Shown one piece after another: positions 18,699 to 27,510 of a stretch of 64,000 nt of DNA. The first letter of the stretch is position 1; every line of letters starts with the position of its first letter. Both the position numbers and the translations under genes were made by a program. The notes under the pieces are model-generated. The model did not search any database. It had not been told where the DNA came from and saw only the letters and a program-made list of their open reading frames with translations. Location: assembly GCF_002007105.1 (NCBI RefSeq), contig NZ_MVBC01000017.1, forward strand, positions 48,506-112,505, read 5' to 3'. This stretch comes from Hymenobacter sp. CRA2 (GTDB lineage: Bacteria; Bacteroidota; Bacteroidia; Cytophagales; Hymenobacteraceae).

Positions 18699-19079
18699 AT
18701 GAACCTTCCCGCTAACCTGAAGTACACCAAAGAGCACGAGTGGATCCGCATCGAAGGCGATGTGGCCTATGTGGGCATCACGGATTTCGCCCAGAAAGAA
18801 CTCGGCGACATCGTTTACGTGGACATTGATTCGGTTGACAAGGAAGTCAGCAAGGACGAAGTATTCGGTACGGTAGAAGCCGTGAAGACCGTTTCGGACC
18901 TATTTAGCCCCATCTCCGGCACCGTGGAGGAAGTAAACCCCGCGCTGGCCGACGCCCCCGAAACCGTCAACTCCGACCCCTACGGCGACGGTTGGATGAT
19001 CAAAATGCGCATCGGAAACCCGGCTGAGCTGGATGCCCTGCTGTCGGCCGAGGCCTACGGCGAGCTGGTAGGCGCCTAA
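18699..19079 (+). CDS. gcvH: Glycine cleavage system H protein
   Basis: 126 residues from ATG 18699; the frame is open further upstream, but the family N-terminus ([10 protein letters not shown]) fixes this start. The lipoylated lysine is Lys63 in [11 protein letters not shown]. The protein carries the aminomethyl group between the P, T and L proteins of the glycine cleavage complex in the cytosol. No other gcv gene is nearby. It is followed after 12 bases by the VanZ-like gene, so the two are probably one transcript. Confidence 0.97.
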   Translation: MNLPANLKYTKEHEWIRIEGDVAYVGITDFAQKELGDIVYVDIDSVDKEVSKDEVFGTVEAVKTVSDLFSPISGTVEEVNPALADAPETVNSDPYGDGWMIKMRIGNPAELDALLSAEAYGELVGA

Positions 19080-19091
19080 CTGCGCGCGGCG

Positions 19092-19493
19092 GTGGTTCGG
19101 TACCTGCCCGTAGTGGTGTCCGCGGCGTGGACGTTGTTCATGCTTTGGGGCACGCTCAGCCCGCTGAACCAGCTCCCGCCCCTACCCGAGTGGGAGCTAC
19201 TTTCCTTTGACACGGCCGCCCACGTGGGCATCTTCGTGGTAACGGCCGTGCTCTACGTATCGACAGCCCGGTGGCAACGGCTCTTCCCGAGCCTGCGCCA
19301 CCGGGCTTTCCTGTGCACGCTGGTTGTGTGCCTGCTGCTGGGCGCGGGCATCGAGCTGGCCCAGACGCTGATGGCGCTCGGCCGCTTAGGCGAGTGGACC
19401 GACCTGATCAGCGACGGCCTGGGCGCCGTGGCCGGGCTGGGCCTGATGCGCCTGACGCAACGCTGGTGGGACCTCGGCCGGATGCCGGCTTAA
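19092..19493 (+). CDS. VanZ-like membrane protein
   Basis: 133 residues from a GTG start; no ATG is available before the conserved first helix. Four predicted membrane helices at about 3-21, 44-60, 72-93 and 107-125. The family motifs are present: an Asp...His pair in FDTAAHVGIF before helix 2, GIELAQ in helix 3, and GEWTDLISDGLG before helix 4. VanZ-like proteins are implicated in envelope or teicoplanin-resistance phenotypes in some bacteria, but the biochemical role is unknown. It follows gcvH. Confidence 0.85.
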   Translation: MVRYLPVVVSAAWTLFMLWGTLSPLNQLPPLPEWELLSFDTAAHVGIFVVTAVLYVSTARWQRLFPSLRHRAFLCTLVVCLLLGAGIELAQTLMALGRLGEWTDLISDGLGAVAGLGLMRLTQRWWDLGRMPA

Positions 19494-19508
19494 GCGCGTA
19501 CACCGCTC

Positions 19509-20807
19509 ATGCCTTCACTTTCACGGTCTTTGCTGGTCGGTAGCGCGGTACTGCTTGCCCTGGATACCCGGCCAGCTGCGGCGCAGGATCTTAACCGGGC
19601 CCGCCGCACCATTGAGCACTTAGCCAGCCGGCGCCTGCACGGCCGCGGCTACGTGCGGCAGGGCGAACGGCGCGCGGCTGATTTTATCCGGCAGCGGTTC
19701 AAGCAGCTTGGCTTGCAGCCCCTAGCACCAGGGTACTTCCAACCCTTTACCCTCGACGTTAACACGTTTCCGGGCCAGCTACGCCTGCGAGCGGGCAACC
19801 ATGCCCTGCAGGCGGGTGCTGACTTCATTGCCGAGCCCAGCTCTGGTGCGGCCGCTGTCAACGGCGTACCCGTGTACCTCGACTCCTTAATATACAACGA
19901 CGAGCAGGCCGGCCAACGCTTCCTGGCCACCCCGCTGCAGGGCCGTATTCTGGTTTTGCGCCAACGCGACGCCGAGCGGTTACGCACCTTGCCCACTGTA
20001 TTTGCTGAGCATGTACAACAAGCAGCAGTGCGCCTCACGCTGGTTTCCGGCAAGCTCACCGCTTCACTGAGCAGCACTGTGGCCCCGCAGGCACAGCTGC
20101 AAGTGCTAGCCAGCAAATGGCCGCAGTTGCAGCCCGAGCAGTCGGTCAGCGTGCAGGTGCAGGCCCAGCTGCGTACAGCCTACCCCACCCAGAATGTGGT
20201 GGGCTTCCTGCCGGGCACTGCGCAGCCGGATTCGTTTTTAGTGCTAACCGCTCACTACGACCACCTCGGTCAGATGGGCCGGCGCGCATACTTTCCCGGC
20301 GCCAATGACAACGCCAGCGGCACCGCTATGCTACTGGAGCTGGCCGCTTACTATGCCCAGCCCGAGCACCGCCCTCGCTGTTCGGTGGCCTTTCTAGCCT
20401 TCGGAGCCGAAGAGGCGGGCTTGGTTGGCTCACGTTACTTCGTCAAGCATCCGTTGCTTCCGCTTGAACGCATCCGCTTCCTGCTCAACCTCGATTTGGC
20501 GGGCACCGGGCAAACTGGCGCCACCGTGGTCAACGGCCGCATTCACGAGGCGGAGTACCGGCAGCTAGTCCGCTTAAACGATGCAGGGCATTACCTACCT
20601 GAACTAGCCCCGCGCGGCCGCGCAGCCAACTCCGACCATTACCCCTTTTCCGAGGCTGGGGTACCGGCATTTTTCCTTTACACCCGCGGCACGCCTACTC
20701 ATTACCACGATGTCTATGACCGGGCCCGGACACTGCCGCTGACCGGGTTTGCTGGCCTCTTCCGCCTGGTGGTGGCGTATTGCCAGGTGCTGAGCCGGAC
20801 GCCATAG
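19509..20807 (+). CDS. Secreted M28 family zinc aminopeptidase
   Basis: 432 residues with a signal peptide (about 1-26, ending AAAQ). Peptidase M28 fold with the two-zinc ligands visible: His249 in TAHYDHLG, bridging Asp267 in GANDNASG, the Glu301-Glu302 pair in FGAEEAGL, Asp329 in NLDLAGTG and His400 in HYHDVYD. An insertion at about residues 115-225 may be a degraded PA-like region before the catalytic half. It probably trims peptides in the periplasm or outside the cell. It begins 15 bases after the VanZ-like gene and may belong to the same transcript. Confidence 0.9.
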   Translation: MPSLSRSLLVGSAVLLALDTRPAAAQDLNRARRTIEHLASRRLHGRGYVRQGERRAADFIRQRFKQLGLQPLAPGYFQPFTLDVNTFPGQLRLRAGNHALQAGADFIAEPSSGAAAVNGVPVYLDSLIYNDEQAGQRFLATPLQGRILVLRQRDAERLRTLPTVFAEHVQQAAVRLTLVSGKLTASLSSTVAPQAQLQVLASKWPQLQPEQSVSVQVQAQLRTAYPTQNVVGFLPGTAQPDSFLVLTAHYDHLGQMGRRAYFPGANDNASGTAMLLELAAYYAQPEHRPRCSVAFLAFGAEEAGLVGSRYFVKHPLLPLERIRFLLNLDLAGTGQTGATVVNGRIHEAEYRQLVRLNDAGHYLPELAPRGRAANSDHYPFSEAGVPAFFLYTRGTPTHYHDVYDRARTLPLTGFAGLFRLVVAYCQVLSRTP

Positions 20808-20849
20808 TCCGCTTCGCCTTGAGCAATTAACGACCCGGCATAAAAACAT

Positions 20850-20894
20850 TCATCCCGGAACTGTCCGTGGTGGATACGGCCAATTCCGGGATGA
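20850..20894. terminator. Inverted repeat between convergent genes
   Basis: TCATCCCGGAA (20850-20860) pairs with TTCCGGGATGA (20884-20894) over 11 bases with a 23-base loop, in the gap between the convergent M28 and exported-protein genes. Plausible shared terminator, though the T-tract is weak. Confidence 0.4.
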
Positions 20895-20924
20895 TAAGAA
20901 ACAGAGCGGGTGGCGCCGCGCTGT

Positions 20925-21467
20925 TTAGCTGTTGCTGCGCAGGGAGCCCATTACTTGCTTGGCTACCGATTCCCACTCCGGCTTTTGGCGGTCGGGGCAG
21001 GAGAAGGTGCACATCAGCAGGCGGCCTTCTACGTCCGTGAAGAAGATCAGCTGGTAAACCTGGTGGCCCAGTTCTGGCTTCATCATTTCGATAAAACCGA
21101 TTTTGCGGCCGTTGATTTCTTTAACACCGTCGGCGAAGAACGTGGCGTCCGAGTATTGCTTGCGGTACGTCTTCATGAAGTTCGTCGCGTACATGTCGAC
21201 CATGTCCTGATCGGCCGTGTTGTCGGTGTACGCAAAGGCGAGGCTAGCGTGCGAGGCGTTGGTGTAGATAACGCTCGGACGGCTCTGTGCCTTGGCATAG
21301 AGAAAATCCATCTGCTGCTCGCTCATCACCTCGAAGCCTTTGGGGATGAGGATTTCCACCCGTTCGCTTAGAACGCGCTTCTTAATCAGCTCCACTTCAG
21401 CAAAAGGCTTAGCAGCCATCAGCAGCACTGCCAAGCAGAGCAACGGGGCGAGTAGAACTTTCTTCAT
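20925..21467 (-). CDS. Exported protein of unknown function
   Basis: 180 residues from ATG 21467. The frame is open to 21545, but the start chosen gives a clean signal peptide (MKKVLLAPLLCLAVLLMAAKPFAE). The mature part is about 155 residues of mixed alpha/beta with no catalytic motif I recognise. It contains SYTD/VIYTNASHASLAF-like strands and a Cys near the end (FSCPDRQ). The overall pattern resembles small secreted proteins with a PsbP/Mog1-like fold, but that is only an impression. A candidate promoter is at 21584-21617. Confidence 0.7.
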   Translation of the reverse strand: MKKVLLAPLLCLAVLLMAAKPFAEVELIKKRVLSERVEILIPKGFEVMSEQQMDFLYAKAQSRPSVIYTNASHASLAFAYTDNTADQDMVDMYATNFMKTYRKQYSDATFFADGVKEINGRKIGFIEMMKPELGHQVYQLIFFTDVEGRLLMCTFSCPDRQKPEWESVAKQVMGSLRSNS

Positions 21468-21788
21468 GACTAGAACCAACAAAAGGTGAACATTCATTCT
21501 GGGTAAACTACCGAACAGCCCGTGGGGATTCTGTTTGGATAACACAATTTAGGAAGAAAAGCTGTGTGCGCAAGAACTTTATACAAAAATAATTTAGTGC
21601 AAAAGCAAACGGCGCAAGCTATTCAAGTCAAAAAGGCCTGTGGAGACCGGGAAGGCATTTTTTGAACATACACTCAGTACCTAAGGAAGTTGCAAGGTGA
21701 GTGAGCAAGCATATACATACTCTTATACTGAATTGTATTGAGAATGTTCAATTGGATTTACGAAGCATGTAGAAACACGGTTTTGCGG
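21468..21788. other. AT-rich intergenic region
   Basis: About 320 bases between two minus-strand genes, clearly richer in A and T than the surroundings. It holds the candidate minus-strand promoter at 21584-21617. I see no RNA gene or repeat in the rest. Confidence 0.5.
21584..21617 (-). promoter_or_regulatory. Candidate promoter for the exported protein gene
   Basis: Minus strand: TATTTTTG at 21591-21584 matches TAnnTTTG, and TTG at 21617-21615 lies 23 bases upstream. The transcript would carry a 5' leader of about 110 bases. Confidence 0.4.
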
Positions 21789-22682
21789 TTAAAGAATATT
21801 ATTGAGTTGTTCCTTGATCTTCTCCAGTTCCTCTTTCATCCCCACCACGAGGTGTTGGATGGTTGAATCGTTGGCTTTGGAACCTATAGTATTGATTTCG
21901 CGACCAATTTCCTGCGAAATAAAGGCCAATTTCTTACCGCTGTATTCGGGCAGGTGCACCGTTTCGGTGAAGTAGTGCAGATGGCTGACCAACCGTACTT
22001 TTTCCTCGGCGATGTCAAGCTTCTCGATATAGTATAGCAACTCCTGCTCGAAGCGGCTGGGGTTGAACTGGTCGCTCTGAGCGAGGTCGGCCAGGCCGTC
22101 GTGCATGCGGCGGCGCACATTCTCCAGGCGTGTGGGGTCGTGGCGGTCCACGTCGGCCAGCAGAATGCGGATGCGGTCGATGTAGCTTAGAATCTCAGTG
22201 GTCAGGGCCTGGCCTTCGGTGCGGCGGAAGTCCAGGGCCCGGTCCAGGGCCTCCTGCACCAGCGGCTGCAGATCGGTCCACGACAGGTTCAGCTCTTCCT
22301 CGGTGGGCGTGGCGGCCTCGGTGGGCGACTGCACGACGCCGGGCAGGCGCAGGGCCAGCTCCAGCAGGTTGTCGGTGGGGGCGCCAAGCTCCTGGGCCAC
22401 GGCTTGCAGCTCCTGGTAAGCGGCCGTCAGGACTTCACGGTTTAGGGTAGCCCGCGAGCGGGTGCTGGCCGGGCGGGTGATGTCGATGCTGACGTTGACC
22501 TTGCCGCGCACCAGTTGCTTGCTGATGAGGTTGCGCAGCTCCAACTCGCTGGAGGCCAGCGAACGGGGCATACGCAGGCTGAGGTCCATACCTTTGGAGT
22601 TCAGCGACTTTATCTCGACGACGGCGGTGTAGTGCTCGGTTTCGCGCTGGGCGACGCCGTAGCCGGTCATGGATAGCAACAT
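21789..22682 (-). CDS. YicC/YloC family endoribonuclease
   Basis: 297 residues from ATG 22682; this start gives the invariant family N-terminus LLSMTGYG, and the open frame upstream overlaps the promoter. The N-terminal YicC domain has the EIKSLNSKGMDLSLRMPRSL signature. The C-terminal DUF1732 domain has the conserved TIGSKANDSTIQHLVVGMKEELEKIKEQ tail split over about residues 265-293. Family members are hexameric RNases acting on structured RNA. It is a single-gene unit, divergent from the TonB receptor gene, with a good promoter at 22709-22737. Confidence 0.92.
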   Translation of the reverse strand: MLLSMTGYGVAQRETEHYTAVVEIKSLNSKGMDLSLRMPRSLASSELELRNLISKQLVRGKVNVSIDITRPASTRSRATLNREVLTAAYQELQAVAQELGAPTDNLLELALRLPGVVQSPTEAATPTEEELNLSWTDLQPLVQEALDRALDFRRTEGQALTTEILSYIDRIRILLADVDRHDPTRLENVRRRMHDGLADLAQSDQFNPSRFEQELLYYIEKLDIAEEKVRLVSHLHYFTETVHLPEYSGKKLAFISQEIGREINTIGSKANDSTIQHLVVGMKEELEKIKEQLNNIL

Positions 22683-22708
22683 GGGCGGAGGTGGTGTAAA
22701 AGGGACGA

Positions 22709-22737
22709 CAAAAGTACGGCCTAATGCAGACATTCAA
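22709..22737 (-). promoter_or_regulatory. Promoter of the yicC-family gene
   Basis: Minus strand: TTG at 22737-22735, an 18-base spacer, then TACTTTTG at 22716-22709, close to the Bacteroidota consensus. The predicted start is about 20 bases before the ATG, which supports the start codon at 22682. Confidence 0.6.
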
Positions 22738-22800
22738 GCACTTGCATATGTCATAACATAAGCATAACTGGCCCGTCATACTGACGTAACAGGGTCAAAA

Positions 22801-22808
22801 TACTTTTG
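22801..22808 (+). promoter_or_regulatory. Candidate -7 element of the TonB-dependent receptor gene
   Basis: TACTTTTG matches TAnnTTTG. No clear TTG is seen 19-23 bases upstream. The transcript would begin only about 10-15 bases before the ATG at 22825, giving a very short leader. Confidence 0.4.
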
Positions 22809-22824
22809 CGGCGCTAACCAGCAC

Positions 22825-25614
22825 ATGCTTATGCGCCGTTCTTTTTTACTGTTTTTGCTGCTGACCGTCAGCAGCTTGGCTTTTGCCCAGCAAGGTTCTA
22901 TCGTCGGCAAAGTCGTCGATAAGAAAACGGGCGAGGCCGTGATTGGGGCCACCGTAGTAGTGCCGGGCACTACGCAGGCCGCGCCGGTGGACGTGGAGGG
23001 CAATTATGAGCTGAAGCTCCCGGCCGGTACCTATAACATCCTGATGACTTACATCGGCTACAAGCCCATGAATTTCACGGGCATTGTGGTAAGTGCGGGT
23101 CAGAAAACGACGCTTAACGGCGCGCTGGAAGAGAACGTGCACTCCCTGCAGGAGGTGACCGTGACCGGCCAGAAGCAGACGGGCACCGAAGTGGCGCTGA
23201 TTCAGGACCTGCGCAAGAGCGAGGTGGTGGTCAGCGGCATGTCGAACGACCAGATTGTGAAGACCCTGGACCGCGACGCGGCCGAGGTGGTGAAGCGCAT
23301 TCCGGGCGTAACCATTCAGAACAACAACTTTATCGTCATCCGGGGCCTGGCCGAGCGCTACAACACGGTGCTGCTGAACGACGCCCTGACGCCGTCGGCG
23401 GAAGTGGACACCCGCTCGTTTTCCTTCGATATCCTCCCCTCCTCGGTTATCGACCGGGTCCTGATTTTCAAGTCCGGCTCGCCGGAACTGCCGGGCGAAA
23501 TGGGTGGCGGCGCGGTGAAAGTGTACACCAAGAACTCGGTGCTCGACAATGCCACGTCGCTGAGCATATCGGGCTGGTACCGTGCCGGCACCACGGGCCA
23601 GAACTATATGAGCAGCGCCCGCGGCAACTCCGACTGGCTGGGCTTCGACAGCGGGCAGCGCCAACTGCCGAACAGCACGCCTGAGCGCGTGGAAGGCTCG
23701 GTGGTGGGCTTCCGCAACCAATGGACGCCGCAAACCATCACGGCGCGCCCGGATTTGCGGATGTCGCTGGGCTTGAACCGGCGTTTCGAAATCGGGCAGG
23801 CGTACCTGAGCAACGTTACGTCGGTGTCGTACTCGAACACCCACGAGCAGTACAGCATCAACCGCAACCGCTACCTGATTGAGCTGGACCCGACCACCGG
23901 TCAGCCGGCTCCGCAATACCTCTTTAAGGATGAGCGCTCCTTGACGGGCACCCGCCTGGGGGTAATTCATAACTGGCAACTGCGCCTCAACAACCGCAAC
24001 CGTCTGGAATTCCGCAATTTCCTGAATCAGTACGGCACCGACGAAGTGCTGCACCGCACGGGCACCATCGTGGATCAGGAGCAGGACCGCGACGATTACG
24101 CGCTGCACTACCAGAGCCGCACCATCTACTCGGGCCAGCTGCAGGGCACGCACGAGGTGGGCCCCAAAGACCGCACGACGCTGTCGTGGGCAGCGGGCTA
24201 CAACTACGTGTTCCGCGACGAGCCGGACTACAGCCGTTACCGCGCGACCCGCATGATGGGTACGGACCGGGCTTTCCGGGTGAACATTCCCAACGGCGGC
24301 AACGCGTTCGACGTGAGCCGGTATTTCTCGGACCTGCGCGAAAACACCTATATGACCAGCGGGCAGTGGGAGTACCGCCTGCCCGGCCGCGACACCACCT
24401 CGGCCACCCAGTACAAGCTGCGCGCCGGTTTCTACGCCGAGCAGAAGAAGCGTGACTACGACAGCCGCTACTTCTCCTACGTGCGGGGCCGCAATTTCAA
24501 TGGGGCCCTGGCTAACCTGCCGATCAACGAGATTTTTGCGCCTCAGAACGTGCGGGAAGACGGCGGCTTCGTGCTGGCCGAAGGCACGACCGGTGAGGAC
24601 CGTTACAGCGCCGAAAACACCCTGCTGGCCGGTTACGTGGGTGTAGTAGTCCCGATTTCGGATAAATTCAGCCTCTCGGGTGGGGTGCGCGTGGAATACA
24701 ACCGCAAATACCTGCAGAACGGCGACCCAACCGATACGGCTTACCTAGAACGCCGCGTGATTCCGATGCCGTCGTTTAACGCGACCTACAACTTCACGGA
24801 ACGCTCGTTGCTGCGCCTGGGGGGCAGCATCACCGTCAACCGGCCCGAATTCCGCGAGGTGGCCACCTACAACTACTTCGATTTTGGCCTCAACGCCGAC
24901 ATCAGCGGCAACGCACGCCTGAAGACCGCGACCATCTACAACGCGGACCTGCGCTACGAATTCTACCCCACGCGCTCGGAAATGATTTCGGTGGGCGCCT
25001 TCTACAAGTACTTCCGCAACGCCATCGAGCAGGTGACCAAGTCCGTCTCGTCGTCGCAGCTGAACCTCACGTACGACAACGCCCGCATGGCCTACGACGC
25101 GGGCGTGGAGCTGGAAGCGCGCAAGTCCTTGCTGGGGCTGACCAGCAGCCCGGTGCTGCAGCGCTTTGCCTTCGTGCTGAACGCCTCATTTATCTACAGC
25201 CGCGTGGACCTGTACAAGAAAGCCTCGACGGAAAACTTTGCCCTCTTCAACCGGGCGCTGCAAGGCCAGTCGCCCTACGTGGTGAATGCGGGCGTGTTCT
25301 ACCAAGACGACGACCACAAACTGCAGGTATCGGCGCAGTACAACGTGGTGGGCCAGCGCATCCAGTTCGTGGGCGACCGGCAGTTTAACTACTCCATTAT
25401 CGAGATGCCGCGCCACGTGATTGACCTGGCCGTGACCAAGGGCTTCGGCAAGCACCTGCAGCTGAAAGCCGGGGCGCAGGACATCCTCAACCAGTACGTG
25501 CGGCTGCTCTACGACTTTGACCGCAACGGCAAGATCAGCAGCGACGAGCGGGGCGCTTTTGCGCGCTACCGCCGCGGCAACTACTCCACGCTCGGCTTGG
25601 TGTACAACTTCTAA
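22825..25614 (+). CDS. TonB-dependent outer-membrane receptor with carboxypeptidase-regulatory-like N-domain
   Basis: 929 residues; ATG 22825, with ATG 22831 equally possible. Signal peptide about 1-22 (SLAFAQ). A CarboxypepD_reg-like domain at about 24-110 starts GSIVGKVVDKKTGEAVIGATV. The plug domain at about 125-250 contains IRGLAERYNTVLLND and GEMGGGAVKVYTK. The remainder is a 22-strand-type barrel ending in an aromatic terminal strand (GNYSTLGLVYNF). It lacks a SusD partner. It is followed by a T9SS-exported beta-helix protein, suggesting a receptor plus surface-protein pair. The substrate is unknown. Confidence 0.92.
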   Translation: MLMRRSFLLFLLLTVSSLAFAQQGSIVGKVVDKKTGEAVIGATVVVPGTTQAAPVDVEGNYELKLPAGTYNILMTYIGYKPMNFTGIVVSAGQKTTLNGALEENVHSLQEVTVTGQKQTGTEVALIQDLRKSEVVVSGMSNDQIVKTLDRDAAEVVKRIPGVTIQNNNFIVIRGLAERYNTVLLNDALTPSAEVDTRSFSFDILPSSVIDRVLIFKSGSPELPGEMGGGAVKVYTKNSVLDNATSLSISGWYRAGTTGQNYMSSARGNSDWLGFDSGQRQLPNSTPERVEGSVVGFRNQWTPQTITARPDLRMSLGLNRRFEIGQAYLSNVTSVSYSNTHEQYSINRNRYLIELDPTTGQPAPQYLFKDERSLTGTRLGVIHNWQLRLNNRNRLEFRNFLNQYGTDEVLHRTGTIVDQEQDRDDYALHYQSRTIYSGQLQGTHEVGPKDRTTLSWAAGYNYVFRDEPDYSRYRATRMMGTDRAFRVNIPNGGNAFDVSRYFSDLRENTYMTSGQWEYRLPGRDTTSATQYKLRAGFYAEQKKRDYDSRYFSYVRGRNFNGALANLPINEIFAPQNVREDGGFVLAEGTTGEDRYSAENTLLAGYVGVVVPISDKFSLSGGVRVEYNRKYLQNGDPTDTAYLERRVIPMPSFNATYNFTERSLLRLGGSITVNRPEFREVATYNYFDFGLNADISGNARLKTATIYNADLRYEFYPTRSEMISVGAFYKYFRNAIEQVTKSVSSSQLNLTYDNARMAYDAGVELEARKSLLGLTSSPVLQRFAFVLNASFIYSRVDLYKKASTENFALFNRALQGQSPYVVNAGVFYQDDDHKLQVSAQYNVVGQRIQFVGDRQFNYSIIEMPRHVIDLAVTKGFGKHLQLKAGAQDILNQYVRLLYDFDRNGKISSDERGAFARYRRGNYSTLGLVYNF

Positions 25615-25660
25615 CCGCGCCGCAGTACACAATAACGTAATCTGCTCCTAACGAAACGAT

Positions 25661-25687
25661 AACGCCTCCTGTAGCCCAGGGGGCGTT
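25661..25687 (+). terminator. Hairpin between receptor and beta-helix genes
   Basis: AACGCCTCC (25661-25669) pairs with GGGGGCGTT (25679-25687), including one T-G pair; nine-base loop. There is no T-run after it, so it may be an attenuator or processing hairpin rather than a full terminator. Confidence 0.35.
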
Positions 25688-25734
25688 GTCGTTCCAGACC
25701 TTCGCAGCGCAATTCACCTCCATTCGCTCTGGTT

Positions 25735-27351
25735 ATGAAAAAGCTTCTACTCCCCGCGCTCCTGGCCTTTGCCTCGCTGGCAACCCTCCCCCTGTCGACG
25801 GCCCAGGCCCAGACCTGCGGCACCCCGACGCAAGTGGTGACGGGGACCATCACGGCCAACACGCGCTGGACGGCCGATAAAATCTACGTGCTGGCGGGCT
25901 TCGTGTACGTGGACAACAACGCGCAGCTGACCATCGACCCGGGCACCATCATCCGCGGCGACAAGCTTTCGAAGGGCACGCTCATCATCAAGCAGGGCGC
26001 CCGCATCATTGCCGACGGCACTGCCGCCCGCCCCATCGTCTTCACCTCGAACCAAGCTCCCGGCGCCCGCGGCCGCGGCGACTGGGGCGGCCTGATCATC
26101 TGCGGTCGGGCGCCGGTAAACCTGGCCGGCACGCCCACCGTGGAAGGCGGCGTGGGCGCCCAATACGGCGGCACCGATGCCAACGACAACTCCGGCACGC
26201 TGCGCTACGTGCGCATCGAGTACCCGGGCATTGCGTTCGGGCAAGACAACGAAATCAACGGCCTGACGCTGGCCGGCGTGGGCGCGGGCACCACTATCGA
26301 CTACGTACAGGTGTCCAACAGCGGCGACGACTCCTTCGAGTGGTTCGGGGGCACGGTGAATGCCAAGCACCTGGTGGCCATCGGGGCCACCGACGACGAC
26401 TTTGACACGGACAACGGCTACTCGGGCAAGGTGCAGTACGCGGTGACGTTGCGCAACCCGGCCGAGGGCGACATCTCCGGCTCCACGGCCTTTGAATCCG
26501 ACAACGACGCGGGCGGCACCTCCAACAACCCGCGCACCTCGCCGGTATTCTCCAACGTCAGCGCCTTCCTGCAGGGCCCCGGCACCGGCAACTTCACCCG
26601 CGCCATGCACCTGCGCCGCAACACGCAGATTTCCATCTTCAACTCGGTGCTGACGGGCTGGCCCACGGGCCTGACGCTGGACGGCGCCGGCGCCCAGGCC
26701 AACGCCACCAGCGGCGCGCTGACGCTGAAGAACAACGTGATGGCGGACATGGGCAACAACTTCCAGGCCGCCGGCACGGGCACCACGACCTACGACGTGG
26801 CGGGCTTCTGGAACACGGCCGGCAACGCCAATACCATTTCGACGCTGACCGCGCTGGCCCTCGACGCGAACAACTTCACGCTGACCAGCCCCAGCTTCCT
26901 GCCGCAGAGCACCTCGCCCCTGCTCTCGGGCGCCGCGTTTGCCGATGCCAAGCTGGCCGGCGGCTTCTTCGACAACGTGGCCTACCGCGGCGCCTTCGGC
27001 GCCACCAACTGGCTGAGCGGCTGGACCAACTTCAACCCGCAAACCACCGACTACTGCGCCGTGGCGACCAGCAGCAAGAAAGCCTCGGACCAGGTGCAGG
27101 GCCTGGGCGTGTACCCCAACCCGACGGCCGGTGCCTCAGCCGTGGCCTTTGAGCTGCGCCGCGCCGGCGCCGTGACGGTGCGCGTGCTCGACGTAACCGG
27201 CCGCGAAGTGGCCGTGGTGACGGAAAACCAGAAGCTGGCCGCCGGCAAGCAGGAAGTGAAGCTGCCCGCCACGCTGACGAACGGCGTGTACACGGCCACC
27301 GTGCAAACCGAGGAAACCAGCGCCGCCGTGCGCTTCGTGGTAACCAAGTAA
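25735..27351 (+). CDS. T9SS-exported right-handed beta-helix protein
   Basis: 538 residues. Signal peptide about 1-25 (STAQAQ). Residues about 40-400 form a repeating parallel beta-helix-like pattern (VLAGFVYVDNNAQLTIDPGTIIRGD, LRYVRIEYPG, NGLTLAGVGAGTTIDYVQVSNSGDD). A type A T9SS sorting domain occupies about 460-538, starting GVYPNP and ending in FVVTK. The protein should pass through SprA and be anchored at the cell surface or released. It follows the TonB-dependent receptor at 120 bases, so joint function is likely. No catalytic residues are recognised; an adhesive or substrate-binding role is inference. Confidence 0.88.
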   Translation: MKKLLLPALLAFASLATLPLSTAQAQTCGTPTQVVTGTITANTRWTADKIYVLAGFVYVDNNAQLTIDPGTIIRGDKLSKGTLIIKQGARIIADGTAARPIVFTSNQAPGARGRGDWGGLIICGRAPVNLAGTPTVEGGVGAQYGGTDANDNSGTLRYVRIEYPGIAFGQDNEINGLTLAGVGAGTTIDYVQVSNSGDDSFEWFGGTVNAKHLVAIGATDDDFDTDNGYSGKVQYAVTLRNPAEGDISGSTAFESDNDAGGTSNNPRTSPVFSNVSAFLQGPGTGNFTRAMHLRRNTQISIFNSVLTGWPTGLTLDGAGAQANATSGALTLKNNVMADMGNNFQAAGTGTTTYDVAGFWNTAGNANTISTLTALALDANNFTLTSPSFLPQSTSPLLSGAAFADAKLAGGFFDNVAYRGAFGATNWLSGWTNFNPQTTDYCAVATSSKKASDQVQGLGVYPNPTAGASAVAFELRRAGAVTVRVLDVTGREVAVVTENQKLAAGKQEVKLPATLTNGVYTATVQTEETSAAVRFVVTK

Positions 27352-27395
27352 CTACCGCCTTACGCGTACCTACTCTATCCCGTTAGTTAGTCCCG

Positions 27396-27430
27396 CGGCC
27401 CGTCTCCTTCCGGAGGCGGGCCGTTGGCTT
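27396..27430 (+). terminator. Terminator after the beta-helix gene
   Basis: CGGCCCGTCTCC (27396-27407) pairs with GGAGGCGGGCCG (27412-27423), with one T-G pair and a TTCC loop, followed by a short T-rich stretch (TTGGCTTT). Confidence 0.65.
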
Positions 27431-27510
27431 TCGGCCGGGCCTCCAGGTTCATTTCCGCCGCTGATTGCCGAACTTGCTCCGCCCGCGCCAATGCGGACCG
27501 TTTGCTCCTC

